From: Dactylis glomerata
Taxonomy: Eukaryota; Streptophyta; Magnoliopsida; Poales; Poaceae
Assembly: GCA_007115705.1 (NCBI GenBank)
Contig: QXEO01001819.1
Coordinates: 124,001 to 188,000 of the forward strand
DNA length: 64,000 bases
Direction of reading: 5' to 3'
Shown here piece after piece: positions 12,399 through 23,885 of this stretch; the first letter of the stretch is position 1, and each line of letters starts with the position of its first letter. Below the pieces are notes generated by a model that made no database searches, was not told where the DNA came from, and saw only the letters and a program-made list of their open reading frames with translations. The position numbers were made by a program, and so were the translations under genes.

Positions 12399-15300
12399 GT
12401 CTCCCACTTGCACTAGAGTCAATAATCTAGTCAAACTTGCGCCTTTAACACCTATGGCATACCGGTGTTATTCATGCGCGTTGCACGTGGTAAACCTTAT
12501 CTACGGGTCTGACAATCTCAGTCTGTTTGTATTTGCATATCTTCTGCGTCAGCACACATTACTCATCTTCTATGAGATGGCATCGTATAAACTTGGTCTT
12601 CTGGTGAGACCTTTTGTTTCTTGGCCGAGACTATGTTGTCACTATTGTCATACAATAGAACTACATGGTACTAGCACACTTGGAACTACACCTAGTTCTC
12701 TTGCTGCTTCTAGAGCAATTATATACTTAGCCTTCGTTGCAGTATCCGTCACAATATCTAACTTTGAAACTCATTCAAGTTATTATAGAACTTTCTTCCA
12801 TCTTATTGTGCCACCTTCTAACTTCTAACAAATAGCCTAAAATTGAGATAAAATTTCAACTGTATATGTGACAAAGCCAATGTAACACATTGCAATGAAC
12901 CATTTGTCACTTCTGCATACAAAACATATTCTTAGTTCTTCGAAAGTACATAAGAATATTCTTACTATTGTCCAACAATCATCATATGAATGCTCATATC
13001 CTTTTAGAGCATCGGACATATCTGGATATACATATCATGGAATACAAGATTGATAAAATCATTCTTGCGGTTTCACTTATCAAGTGTCAAAACAGTTGAT
13101 TCTTGCTTCAACCTCTTCCATGCAACAAGAACCGTTCTTATTGTTTCCATATTGAACAAATTCAATATTTCATCTATGTACTCTGGCAAAACTATATCAA
13201 AGCCTCAATCTATCTGCATAGACATTGATGCTCAATATTCTGGTTTTGCCTAAGACTTTCATCAAGATCCAATTTCAATGAAATCTTAACAAATATCAAG
13301 AAAAACGCATAATTTCCAATGACCAATATGTCATCTACATAAAGCATTAGAAATATGTCTCAACGCTCCCACTTACTTTCTTGTAAATACAAGCATCTTC
13401 AAATATCTTGATGAAATTAACTCTTTAACATTTTCATCATAATGAAGATTCCAACTCCGTTATGCTTACTTCTACCATAGTAGTTTGCATACATATCTAG
13501 CAACCTTTGAATCAACAAAACTCATTGGGTCGTGTCAGGTACACGTCCTTGGTGTGCATTCCAGTAGAGGAATGTTGTTTTGTTTATTCAACTATCATAT
13601 CTCAATATATAATTGTTGCTAGAATAATCCATATGACGAAGTCAGGGCCCATCATCTATTCTTTGTATATTGTTGGTTACTATTATCTAATAATATCTCA
13701 TCCTCAAATCTTTATTTGATGACGACCAACTTGGTTAAATAGGAACTTCAATGCTGTGACTACAACACATTGTAGACGCGTGAGCCATGAATGCAGTTGC
13801 CGCTTCCAGAACATTTTCCGGTGCTGCGCTACTCTGATCATCTTGCTCAGGTCAATAACATCATCAAGTTCTATCTTCCTCCCACTTAAACCTTTCGCGG
13901 AAAAACTCCTTCATAAGAAATTCACTTCTTTAGTGACAATCACTATGTGTTCGGGTTCATAGTAGAAGGAATACCCATTGACATTCTTTGGGATAACCTA
14001 CAAAGACTTACTAATCCAATTTTGGTTGTAAACATTTTACTTATGCCGTGCATACCAAAATTTGAGAAAAGACAATTATAACTCGTATAGTGTCATTTCA
14101 ACGGATTATGATGGCACTCTATTTAGTGAAAAGCGGTAGTCTCTAAAGCATAATCCATAAATTATATTGGTAGTTTTATTTCATCATTGATCTAACCATG
14201 TCAAACAAGGTTTGATTACACCCATCGAAAACTCCATACTCCTATGGCGTTCACGAAATGCAAGTTTGTGAAACAATTCACTCAACTCTTTAGATGTTTG
14301 CTAAACTTGTAACTCAAATATTCTCCTTTATGATCCAATCATAAATACTTGAATTTTCTTGTTACAACAATTTCCACTTTATAAATTGAACAATTTCAAT
14401 CATTTCATACTTCTTTCTCATCAAGCAGATATACCATATATCATTGATGAAATAGAAAATACACCGCAATCGATTTCACACCATGAACTACATACATCAA
14501 CATGTATGATCTCTATTTAGTTAGTCGCTTGTTCTGTCCATGGCCCATGAACGGAGTTTAATCATCTTTAGGAAAAGTCTCACAAGCGTCAATCAATTCA
14601 AAATCAAATGACTCGAAATCTATCAATATAGAATTTCTTTCATGTTTTGTTTCCAATATGACTTAAACGGTGGTGTCATATATAAGTGAAATTTGTTTTG
14701 TCTTGCGACCTTTAGCATCAGTGTTACAAATGTCTATTTCACCAACAAGATAATAATAATCTATCCATCGATCATGGAAGACGGTAATAATTTGAACAAC
14801 CATTGTTCTTATAATACCAGAACAAGATAACAATTATTAAGTTCATAACAAATCTTGAAGGCTAGGTTTGATGCCGGTGGAAACACAATAACACTTTTAT
14901 TTGTTTCTCGATGCGCATTGTCACCACATTCTTTTGCTAGTTACTTAGGCCATTGTACTTCTTGTATAGTGTTTCTTTGTATGACATTTCATACCAACAA
15001 ATCAGTATCGAATACCCAAGAATTACATTGTTAACGAGCAAAGAAATACATCTATAACATGTATATCGTTTATATACCCGAGCTGGACAATTCCAGTCTT
15101 TTCCTTTTCTACCAAAAACTTTTGCAGGCTCTATTTAGCATTTCCTCTCCATTTAGAAGAATCTATCAACATCAATTGTGGCGTCAATCATTTGACACAT
15201 GGTCCAAAGCGCGTTAGTCAAATACTAATAGCTTTAGATCTCTCACTTTTGAGGTGGATCACCATCATCATATGATTGACGTTCTTCTAGATTCTATTCT

Positions 15301-15700
15301 TTAGCATTGTTTTGGTATAGCAAAACAATTTAGCCGATACCTTATCCTATCATGACAACTTTCATGATGAGACTACTATAGCTCTTTAGGACGAATGCAA
15401 GTATAATATTAGTTCCCAAACTGTTGGGTGATTCGGACGCCCAGCACCTTCAATCTTTGCATATATTCATACAATATGAGCATATGTTCTTTTACTAAAT
15501 TATACTTCATCATTTTGCAAACAATCAAAGTTTTAGATATCAAATATCTTTTAACTCTTGTTTGTTTCTGAAACAATTCTTTCAGCTCCAAGATCACTTT
15601 GATTCTCAAACAATTTTGAAGATCAATTTCTCATGGAGGCAAACATGATCTTAGATGCTAAACTTGAATCGTTGCTCTTAGATTAATACAACTTATTAAA
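12399..15700 (-). pseudogene. Decayed gag-pol of the copia element
   Basis: No frame stays open for more than about 65 codons. Remnants on the minus strand are nevertheless clear. At 13321-13350 the reading LMLYVDDILV is the copia RT active-site box. At 15409-15609 a fragment (LKELFQKQT, then MQRLKVLGVRI) matches the layout of copia gag. Order and direction (gag near the 5' LTR, RT near the 3' LTR) are those of an autonomous element that has accumulated many frameshifts and stops. The stretch 15700-17082 is the untranslated leader, long as in BARE-type elements. Confidence 0.78.
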
Positions 15701-17082
15701 TCGCATGGAGCAAGTGAGATTTGCTAAAATTCGCAATAGGACTTAATCTTTGATCTTGACATTTTAACTAAACGGCACTAGTCCGAAAAGTAATTATCCA
15801 AAATTCTATAGTTCTTTTAACTCAATTAAAACTAAGTGTCGGAGGAGAACGGTTGCCAAAGACTACAACGACTTATGCAAATACACTAAGATTTAGTTCA
15901 TGATAATTAGTTCAAGTTAATCGAATTACAAATGAACTCCCACTAAATTCAACATCCCTCGAAGTTGTTTAGTGAAGCATGATCCAAATTCACTACACCG
16001 AGACCGATCATCACGTGAATGATGTAGCTTTAATGGTGAACATCAACATGTTGATCATATCATCTATATGACTCATGCTTGACCTTTCGGTCCGTGTGTT
16101 CCGAGGCCATGTCTGTACATGCTAGGCTCATCAAGTTTAACCCAAGTATTTTGGCGTGTGCAAAACTGGCTTGCACCCGTTGTATGTGAACGTAGAGTTT
16201 ATAGCACCCGATCATCACGTGATGCTTCAAAACGACGATCTTTCGCAACGGTGCATACGAGGGGAGAACACATTTTATCTTGAAATTAAGTGTGAGGGAT
16301 CATCTTATAATGCTACCGTCGCGATCAAAGCAAAATAAGATGCATACATAAAGGATAAACATCACATGCATATACAATATGTGACATGGTATAGCCAATC
16401 TTCGCGCATTGATCTCCATCTCGTGCGCGCCGGCATGATCTCCATCAGTCCACCATGATTGCCTCCACCACGAATAGCAACTACGACTATTGCTAACTAC
16501 TTAGCGATAAAGTAAAGCTATTACATGGCGTATAAAGAAGTTGACACGCAGGTCATACAAAATTATAAAGACAACCATATGGCTCCTGCCGGTTGTGAAC
16601 TCATCGACATGCAAGTCGTGAAACATTACAAAACGTGATCATTGCATACATCAAATATATCATCATACATATCACATCTTGTGGCAATACCATATCACAA
16701 ACACTCCCTGCAAAAACAAGTTAGACGCCTCTAATTTGTTGATTGCATATTTTACGTGGCTTATGGGAGCTACGCACAAGAACGGTTCTTACCTACGCAA
16801 AGCCACAACGGTGATATTATGGTTGCCAACATCCGTTGTAGATCCCATGACTACTATAGTGAGAGAAACTGGCATCCACCAGCCGCATATGTGGAACAAG
16901 CCACACGTCAAGTGCGGAGCCGGTCTCGCGAACGAGGTCGCGTAAAGTTGGCCTGGACCGCTTCGATCTTACTATGCCGCGCCATAAGAAATACACAGCA
17001 TAGAGGTTTGCAACAGAAAACATCAACGCCCGCAACAACATGGTTGCGTTTTACTCGTGTAAAACATCTACGCATAGATCTC

Positions 17083-17094
17083 GCTCTGATACCA
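17083..17094 (-). other. Primer binding site, initiator tRNA-Met type
   Basis: TGGTATCAGAGC on the minus strand, one base after the 5' LTR. This fixes the element's orientation. Confidence 0.92.
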
Positions 17095-17095
17095 C

Positions 17096-18944
17096 TGAAG
17101 GGTTTCGCAGCATAGAAAACAAAATTTTCCTACGAAGACGAACAGAAACAGCCAAGATCTGATCTACGAGATGCAAAACAACGAGCGAGAGAGATTAGAT
17201 CTACATACCCTTGTAGATCGCACAGCGGAAACGTTCAGATGAACGTGGTCGGCGTAGTCGTACTAGCGTCTCCTCCTCGCGATCCGATCCGATCCAAGCG
17301 CCACAACGGGCGACGCCTCCGAGCGTTGCACACGTACAGCGCAGCGACGACTCCTCCTCCTCGGTCCAGCAAGGTGCGGTGGAGTGGTAGATGGGATCAG
17401 CAGCACGACGGTGTGGTGCTTATGGTGGAGAGTATCTGCGGGCAGAGCTTCGCCTACACGCGCGAGGTGGAAGAAGATAGGCAAAGATCTAGTCAAACTA
17501 GGGCAAAAGAGAGCTACATCTGAGACAACGGGGCAGCACGGCGGCTGATCAAAATCTCCGCAATACGTCCTGATCTGGTCTCCTTATATAGCCGCACGCA
17601 CCATACGTGCCTTGGAGAACGAGCCAGGGTTTCCGAGACCCACCGCCTGACGCGTGATCGCGTGCGGCGCACATCGTGCGGAACGAGTCCGCCCCGGCCT
17701 GGCGTGGAGTTCACGCCCAGCTTGATCGAACCATCGATCGCTGGCGCGGTCAGGAATCGATCGTATCGATCGGCTGATCGCATGCCGTGCGTGCACGATG
17801 CATGCACATGGGCCAAGGCCCATGCGTGTGTGGCTGGCCGCACCTTGTTTTTTTTTTTCTTTTTCTTTTCTTTGCCTTTTCTTTTGTAGTTTGTCTAGAT
17901 GAACTACAAAATTAGTTCATTAGCAAAACTTTCTGCGGACTACTTTTTAGCCCATATTTATTTTTAGTAAATAAATATATGTATTAATATTTATTAATTC
18001 AATTAATTAATAAATCATTAATCATCTTCCCGGAACAATTCCGTAACTCTCTAAAACAATTTTCATAAATCCCGAAACTACCCTAGCGTCGATGAGTGTT
18101 AAGTGTGTGACCCTACGGGTTCGAGAATGTGCGGACATGATCACCATCAATAATCAATAGCGGGATCTGGAAATCCATATTGATTCCCACATATTCAACG
18201 AAGATCATTATCGGTGAACCACGATGTCAGGATTCAATTAATCCCGTATACAAATTCCTTTGTCTCGCGATATTTTACTCGCCCGAGATTCGATCGTCGG
18301 CATCGCCATACCTAGTTCAATCTCGTTCACAGCAAGTACTCTTTACTCGTTCCGTAATCCAATATCACCCTGTGATTAAACTCATTAATCATGTGTTTGC
18401 AAACGGTGTATGATATTGATTACCGAGTGGGCCCGGAGTATATCTCTCCGACATGGGAGGGACAAATCCCATCTCGATACATGCAACCCAACAAGTACTT
18501 TCCGATTACCCGAGAGACACATTTATGATCACTCTCTCATAGAGTGACGTTTGATGACCTCAAAGCTCTTTTCCGGTACCAGGGAGTGGCATTATCTCAT
18601 GGTCTAAGGAATAGGATACTGACATAGGAAAAGCTACGCAATTGTGAACACAATGACACGATCTAATTGCTGTGCTTAATTTGGGTCTGTCCATCACATC
18701 ATTCTCCTAATGATATGACCTCATTATTAATCGACAACTCATGTCTATGGTTAGGAAACCTTAACCATCATTAATCAATGAGCTAGTCTAGTAGAGGCAT
18801 ACTAGGGACACGGTATTGTTCATAAACCACACAAGTATTAATGTTTCCGCTTAATACAATTCTAGCATGGAATATAAACATTATCATGAACAAGAAATAT
18901 GATAATAACAATATTATTATTGCCTCTAGGGCATATTTCCTTCA
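17096..18944 (-). repeat. 5' LTR (minus-strand sense) of the copia element
   Basis: 1849 bp. Against 10551-12398 I find one A/G change (near 11143/17688), one C/T change (near 11845/18391) and one extra T in a T tract (near 11310/17857). TATA motif at 17582-17590 on the minus strand. Confidence 0.93.
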
Positions 18945-18949
18945 TCGAC

Positions 18950-20365
18950 AACTTAAACAGGTACAAGCTCAAGCTCAACCCGACAAAATGTTCTTTTGGG
19001 GTATCTGCAGGACAACTCCTAGGGTTCCTAGTATCTGCGAGAGGAATAGAAGCAAATCCGGAAAAGATCCAAGCGATATTAACAATGGGCAAGCCCACAA
19101 AGTTGCACGATGTACAGAAGCTTGCAGGACGCGTTGCGGCACTAAGTCGATTCGTCGCAAGACTAGGGGAAAAAGCCCTTCCCTTCTATGCATTGATGAA
19201 AAAATCAGACGATAAATTCAAGTGGACAGAAGAAGCAGACATAGCTTTTGCACAACTGAAAAAAGTGCTTTCCACACCGCCGGTGTTGGTCGCACCAAAG
19301 GAAAAAAGAGCCATTATTACTCTATATTGCAGCAACACATCAGGTGGTAAGCACAGTCTTGGTAGTCGAAAGAAGTGAAGAAGGGAAAACCCATGGAGTT
19401 CAGCGGCCAGTATATTTCGTCAGCGAGGTACTATCTCCAACAAAGCAAAGGTACCCGCACTACCAGAAACTTACATACAGCGTATTCACAACAACGCGTA
19501 AACTACGGCAATATTTTGCGGTACACCCAATCATAGTAGTCAACGAAGCACCACTATCCAACATATTGAACAACCCTTCAGCAACAGGGCATCTCTCCTT
19601 ATGGGGAATTGAGTTATCACCCCTAGACATCACGTACAAAAAGCGAAAGGCGATCAAATCGCAAGTCTTACCAGACTTTACAGCAGAGTGGCTGGAGTTA
19701 CAAAATACATGACCACTAGATCTATCGAGTGTATGGACAATGTACTTTGATGGGTCAAAAAGGGTCCAAGGCGCAGGAGCAGGAGTAGTCTTGATATCGC
19801 CACAAGGTGACAAGTTGAAATATGTGCTAAGGATGAGTTTTCCTCAAGCTTCTAATAATGAAGCCGAATACGAGGCACTGCTTCATGGGATGAAAATGGC
19901 CAAAGCATGTGGAGCAACTCGACTAAATTTTTTTGGAGATTCAAATCTCGTCGTCCAACAAGTGTGATGCCATCAGTGACAATATGACAGCATACAGGAA
20001 TCTATATTATTACCTCGAAGGAACATTTGATTGATGTGAAGTTTCGCATGCCAGCAGAGCAAGCAACGAGGAAGCCGACAATTTAGCAAATATCGGGTTC
20101 CAGTGTTTACCCGTACCACAAGGAGTTTTTTGGGAGGAGATCACAGAGAGATCAATAAAAAGCACCAAAGTCTCGACTACAGGAGAGCAAGCCCAGCACC
20201 AAGCAACAGGCTTGGGGCTGGTAGCAGCGGACAACTGAACCCGAAGAAGTCATGATGATCGAGGAAACTTGGATGCAACCATATTTGGCATATATGGTAA
20301 ACAAAACACTACCCAAAGATACAGTACAGGCGAAAAGGATAATATGACGATTCAAGGCTTTTGTC
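18950..20365 (+). pseudogene. Tat element RT C-terminus, RNase H and additional RNase H
   Basis: Starts with the RT connection (LNPTKCSFG, then LGFLVSARGIEANPEK), followed by the RT thumb and the classical gypsy RNase H (PVYFVSEVL, RYPHYQKL). A second RNase H domain begins near 19740 with the D-G-S core (MYFDGSKRVQGAGAG), then E-A-E-Y-E-A-L and D-S-N-L. That dual arrangement is characteristic of the Tat lineage. A frameshift near 19330-19345, stops at 19710-19712 and 19965-19967, and another frameshift before 20366 inactivate it. Confidence 0.85.
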
Positions 20366-21505
20366 GTGCTGCAAGGAAAATTATACAAAAAAAGTATAAC
20401 AGGCGTCTTACAACTGTGCGTCACCCCTCAAGAAGGGCAGGAGATCTTAAGAGACATCCACGCAGGAGTATGTGGCCATCACGCTAGCAGCAGATCCATT
20501 GCAGCCAAAGCTTTTCGTGCAGGATTTTACTGGCTAACAGCCATTGAGGACGCGAAGGACATAGTAAGAAAGTGCGAGGCTTGCCAACGTTTCGCATCTC
20601 GACCGCACGCGCCAGCAGCAGAGTTGCAACCAATACCATTATCTTGGCCCTTTGCAAAATGGGGTCTCGATATGGTAGGGAAATTACACAAATCCTGGCC
20701 AGGAGGGCATGTTTATATGCTGGTAGCATTCGACAAATTCACCAAGTGGGTAGAAGCAGCCCCAGTGACAACCCAAGATTCTACAGCCGCGATTAACTTC
20801 ATCAAGTCCATAGTTTTTCGCTTCGGAGTACCACACAACATAATTACAGATAATGGGAAAAACTTCACATTGAAAGAATTCAAGAACTATTGTGAAAGTC
20901 TAGGAATCAAATTGAAGTTCGCCTCTGTAGCGCATCCAAAGTCAAATGGGCAAGTCGAAAAAGCCAATGGCCTAATATGCAATGGGATAAAGAAAAGGCT
21001 GCTAGCACCCCTCGAAAAAGCCAAGCACGCTTGGGTAGATGAGCTACCCTCCGTACTATGGAGTCTACGAACTACGCCTAACACAGCTACTCAAGAAACG
21101 CCCTTTTTTCTGGTCCATGGCGTAGAAGTCGTGCTCCCAGTCGAAATAACTCATGAAGCTCCAAGAATCGCAGCATATGATGAGGCAGCTTCTACAGAAG
21201 CACTTCAGGATGATGTCGATGCACTTGATGAAGCAAGAGATGTCGCGCTTGCCAGAGCCACTCAATATCAGCAAAATCTGCAAAACTACCACAGTAGTCG
21301 AGTTCGTCCACGATCCTTCGTGGTGGGAGATCTAGTTTTGCGACTCAAACAAGATGGACATGGAAAACTCGAGTTCCCATGGGTGGGACCTTACATAGTC
21401 ACAGAAGTGATACCAGGAGGATCTTATCGACTACGAGACAAGAAAACAGGGAAATACGAGAGTAACCCGTGGAATGCAGAGCAACTACGGCGATTCTACG
21501 CATAG
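20366..21505 (+). CDS. Integrase segment of the Tat element (remains open)
   Basis: A 379-codon open stretch of the former polyprotein; the first codon is not a true start. The zinc-binding HHCC region is near the N-terminus (GHHASSR...CEACQRF). The catalytic core has D in GLDMVG, D in ITDNGKNF and E in NGQVEKANG, so the DDE triad is complete. The C-terminal DNA-binding part (VVGDLVLRLKQDG, WVGPYIV) ends at RRFYA and a TAG stop. No chromodomain follows, as expected for this lineage. It is cut off from the rest of pol by upstream breaks, so it is unlikely to be made as part of a working polyprotein. Confidence 0.88.
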   Translation: MLQGKLYKKSITGVLQLCVTPQEGQEILRDIHAGVCGHHASSRSIAAKAFRAGFYWLTAIEDAKDIVRKCEACQRFASRPHAPAAELQPIPLSWPFAKWGLDMVGKLHKSWPGGHVYMLVAFDKFTKWVEAAPVTTQDSTAAINFIKSIVFRFGVPHNIITDNGKNFTLKEFKNYCESLGIKLKFASVAHPKSNGQVEKANGLICNGIKKRLLAPLEKAKHAWVDELPSVLWSLRTTPNTATQETPFFLVHGVEVVLPVEITHEAPRIAAYDEAASTEALQDDVDALDEARDVALARATQYQQNLQNYHSSRVRPRSFVVGDLVLRLKQDGHGKLEFPWVGPYIVTEVIPGGSYRLRDKKTGKYESNPWNAEQLRRFYA

Positions 21506-21888
21506 GCGATAAAGAGTTCTTTCGAGTTATGACCCTCTGAAACCAAAACATGAGGCCATAGGTCGGGTTCCTTGGGCCAAGTCGACAATATGTGTAAAAT
21601 ATTTTACTATACACTCGGGGGCTCAAACCCTCGAGTCGTACGAAATAATATTAATAAATTATCGATATTTATGATTCTCTGAGGCACATTACAAGGATGA
21701 TTGCAACCCGACATTTCGTCTGCGGCGTAAACGGTTCAAAGGAACCCGATAAATATTAATGAGCATACCTCGGAACCATAATTCGTTCCCATGGTCTATT
21801 AATAAAACACATAATTCCGATACGATTTTTATTACAGATAAGCACGAGGAGGAACAACTGGATTACATAAAGGAGAATACTAATGAAA

Positions 21889-22452
21889 CTACACTTCGGC
21901 TTCATACTCCTTCTGGCACTGGGTGCCGTCGTAGATTCTCACGTCGAACTTCGACGTGCCAACATGGAAATCAAAGATCATGAAGAACCCTTGATGGAGG
22001 TCATGATACTCCGCAAATCGCGACCAGCTGCCCTTGAAGAATTGATCACCGGTGCCGTCGTACCACACCTCCACTTCGTAAGGGATTCCTCCACCAGAGT
22101 GTTCACGAAGAACTGCTTCACGCAGTTCTCGCCCATCCATGAATTTGGTAAATTTCAATGGCAGGCGCTGAATTTCGCGGCACTGCGCGTTGCAGATGCA
22201 GAGGAAAGAATAGATTCTGGGCAAAGAAGAAGAAGCATCCGGGGAAGAAACACTTGGACCTGGTGCGGCAGAGGGCACCTTGGGCTTATTCTTGCTCCCG
22301 GCCGGACGGTCGGGGCGTCGCTTCACCAGAGCAGAAGATGATGCTACCGTGGCTGCGGCGGTAGTCTTATTCTTACTACCGCGCGGGCGGCCGCGACCCC
22401 GCTTCTCCACCGGGGCGTCGATGTTCAAGCGAGATTCACTTGCATCGGCCAT
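21889..22452 (-). CDS. AT-hook + B3-like DNA-binding protein, antisense inside the Tat element
   Basis: Encodes 187 aa from a genuine ATG at 22452. Residues about 17-30 hold an AT-hook (RGRGRPRGSKNK), and a second basic motif (RRPDRPAGSKNK) follows near residue 45. From about residue 95 to the end the sequence fits a plant B3 DNA-binding fold: LPLKFTKFM at the start, then YEVEVWYDG, the W-x-R-F segment, a GFFMIFDF strand and FDVRIYDG. It lies between integrase and the 3' LTR on the opposite strand. Antisense extra genes in this position are known in some Tat elements (for example maize Grande). It has promoter-like sequence of its own and an unbroken frame although gag-pol is dead. DNA binding or control of the element is inferred. 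Confidence 0.75.
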   Translation of the reverse strand: MADASESRLNIDAPVEKRGRGRPRGSKNKTTAAATVASSSALVKRRPDRPAGSKNKPKVPSAAPGPSVSSPDASSSLPRIYSFLCICNAQCREIQRLPLKFTKFMDGRELREAVLREHSGGGIPYEVEVWYDGTGDQFFKGSWSRFAEYHDLHQGFFMIFDFHVGTSKFDVRIYDGTQCQKEYEAEV

Positions 22453-22555
22453 GGGAGATAAGCGCCAGAGATGAAAAACCCTAGATGGGGTGAGAAGACG
22501 ATGCGCCGAAGAAAGATGGAGGAGTTAGGGTTTTCACCCTGGTCAAAGTGTGCTT

Positions 22556-22571
22556 TATTTATAAGCACGTG
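22556..22571 (-). promoter_or_regulatory. TATA box and G-box upstream of the antisense AT-hook/B3 gene
   Basis: On the minus strand, TATAAATA (22556-22563) lies just downstream of CACGTG (22566-22571), about 104 bp before the ATG at 22452. The leader contains AAACCCTAA- and CTAGGGTTT-type telo-box motifs common in plant 5' UTRs. Spacing suits transcription starting near 22525. Confidence 0.6.
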
Positions 22572-23549
22572 CTAATGGGCCCCTGGAGTGGCAAGGCCCA
22601 AAGTAAACTTTGGGATTTTTACAGTGCAAATAGCACCGAGAAATTAGTGTATCAAGAAAAGCGACGCGTATAAAAAAGAAGAAGGAAGGGAACAGGGAAT
22701 AAGAAAATATCTGTCCAAACGCACGAGTTCACATCGTCTTCGACTCGGGGGCTTGCAACGTACACAGGGGAAAAATCCAGTCAAAGGAGAGTAAAGTCGA
22801 CAAATGATATAAGAAGAAGTATATGGAGCAAGTTTATCTATTATCTTGAGCCTATACCCGAAAATTTCGGCTATAGCCTCGGGGGCTACTCCCATCGGGA
22901 GCGCTGTCGCGCACCCGATAGAAAGAAGTCGACAAAAGATAAGAGCAAGGAACTTTGGCTACATTGCCAACAAAAATAAACATTGATTACTCCCATCGGG
23001 AGATATTCATAAAAGTTAAAAAAGATAACTCGAAAAATTGCGTATATTGATTCAGTCAAACAAGGCTGCAAAAAATATAATTCTCGAGTTGCGTCATCGC
23101 GAGAAAACTTGAATGCCGTGGTTGGAATATATCACGAAGGTAAGACCCCAAGATCCGTCCTGTGTGGCCCGGTATACGCACATGGATGCGCTCTGCTGGT
23201 ATGTATCCGTGTCTACAACGCGAAGAAAAATCCTGGTGGACGCACTGGGTACCCTGGGAACCACTGGAATTCATTTTTTGTAAGTCCTAAATGCGGTAAA
23301 AAAATGGGTTTGACAGGTCTCCCGAATTTAAGTCCAAGGGGATTGAATTTGAAGTAGGTGGCAAGTATCCGTCAGAGTTGTCAGACTTGTTCATCAAAGC
23401 CCCTTGCGAGATATTATAATAAAAAGTAAGGCAAAAGACCAAGTCGAAGATTTGAAGATTTGAAGAAGTCAAGTATTGATCAAATCAAAGAATTGAAGAT
23501 TTGAGATTCAACCCGAATCTGCAATTCTGGTAGAATCTCGGGGGGCTAC

Positions 23550-23885
23550 TGATAAGGGTATAGATAATAGAGCCCGTCGGTTGAGTACCCGTGAGGCCCG
23601 TTAAGCTAGGCCCAATTGTAATACTAGTCGAAATACGAGTTCATGTCGTATGTCGATATTGTAATCTGTGTCGGATCCCACCCGCTCCTCGAGACCTGAC
23701 CACCTATATATAGGGGCCAGGAGGGGACGGTGTGGGACAGATTGAAGGCAATTCAGGTTCTACACCCACGTTTACTTTCATAGCCACCTTGTTTTGACTG
23801 AGTTTACCTTCGAGTTTATCCGACGCACTGTCTCCCCTATCCTAAGTCCTTCATCTAGGACATTTGTCGAGTTTAACCCTCGTCA
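23550..23885 (+). repeat. 3' LTR of the Tat element (336 bp)
   Basis: Starts TGATAAGGGTATAG directly after a purine tract (TCTCGGGGGGCTAC) and ends CCCTCGTCA. TATATATAG is at 23705-23713. The boundaries are confirmed by a related solo LTR at 34043-34376 that is flanked by its own 5-bp duplication. Confidence 0.9.

Larger units (their letters stand above)
10551..18944 (-). mobile_element. Ty1/copia element of the Angela/BARE type (8394 bp) nested in Tat RT
   Basis: Read on the minus strand, the LTR begins TGAAGGAAATATGCCC, close to the start of Angela/BARE/WIS LTRs, and ends CGAAACCCTTCA. The target duplication TCGAC is at 10546-10550 and 18945-18949. A tRNA-Met primer site follows the 5' LTR, and a purine tract (AAGTGGGAGAC) precedes the 3' LTR. 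The internal 4.7 kb keeps recognisable gag and RT remnants but no long ORF. The LTRs differ by only 2 substitutions and 1 T-tract indel, so insertion was very recent. The family assignment comes from memory of LTR ends and has not been searched. Confidence 0.92.
21506..23549 (+). other. Non-coding 3' region of the Tat element around the antisense gene
   Basis: Apart from the antisense ORF and its promoter, no gene is seen. Several short tracts rich in CTCGGGGGCT recur (about 21614, 22743, 22879, 23538), the last forming the polypurine tract at the 3' LTR. Repeated PPT-like tracts are a possible relict of internal duplications. Confidence 0.6.
1..23885 (+). mobile_element. Tat-lineage Ty3/gypsy LTR retrotransposon, 3' part, split by two nested elements
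   Basis: Coding order is gag, protease, RT, RNase H, a second RNase H, integrase, then a 3' LTR. RT before integrase marks Ty3/gypsy. The second RNase H-like domain and an antisense gene between integrase and the 3' LTR are features known from the Tat/Ogre group. The reading frame resumes exactly across both nested insertions once they and their 5-bp duplications are removed (1032 to 8293, 10550 to 18950). The 5' LTR and primer site lie left of the window, so the element's own target duplication cannot be tested; the 5 bases after the 3' LTR are ACTGC. Stops and frameshifts show it is dead. Confidence 0.9.

Noticed and set aside
12295..12828. 177-aa plus-strand frame
   Set aside because: It crosses the LTR border of the copia element and is antisense to its decayed pol.
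17083..17094. tRNA-like matches at the primer sites (also 2660, 35970, 49210)
   Set aside because: They are 12-18-nt primer binding sites next to LTRs; no tRNA cloverleaf surrounds them.
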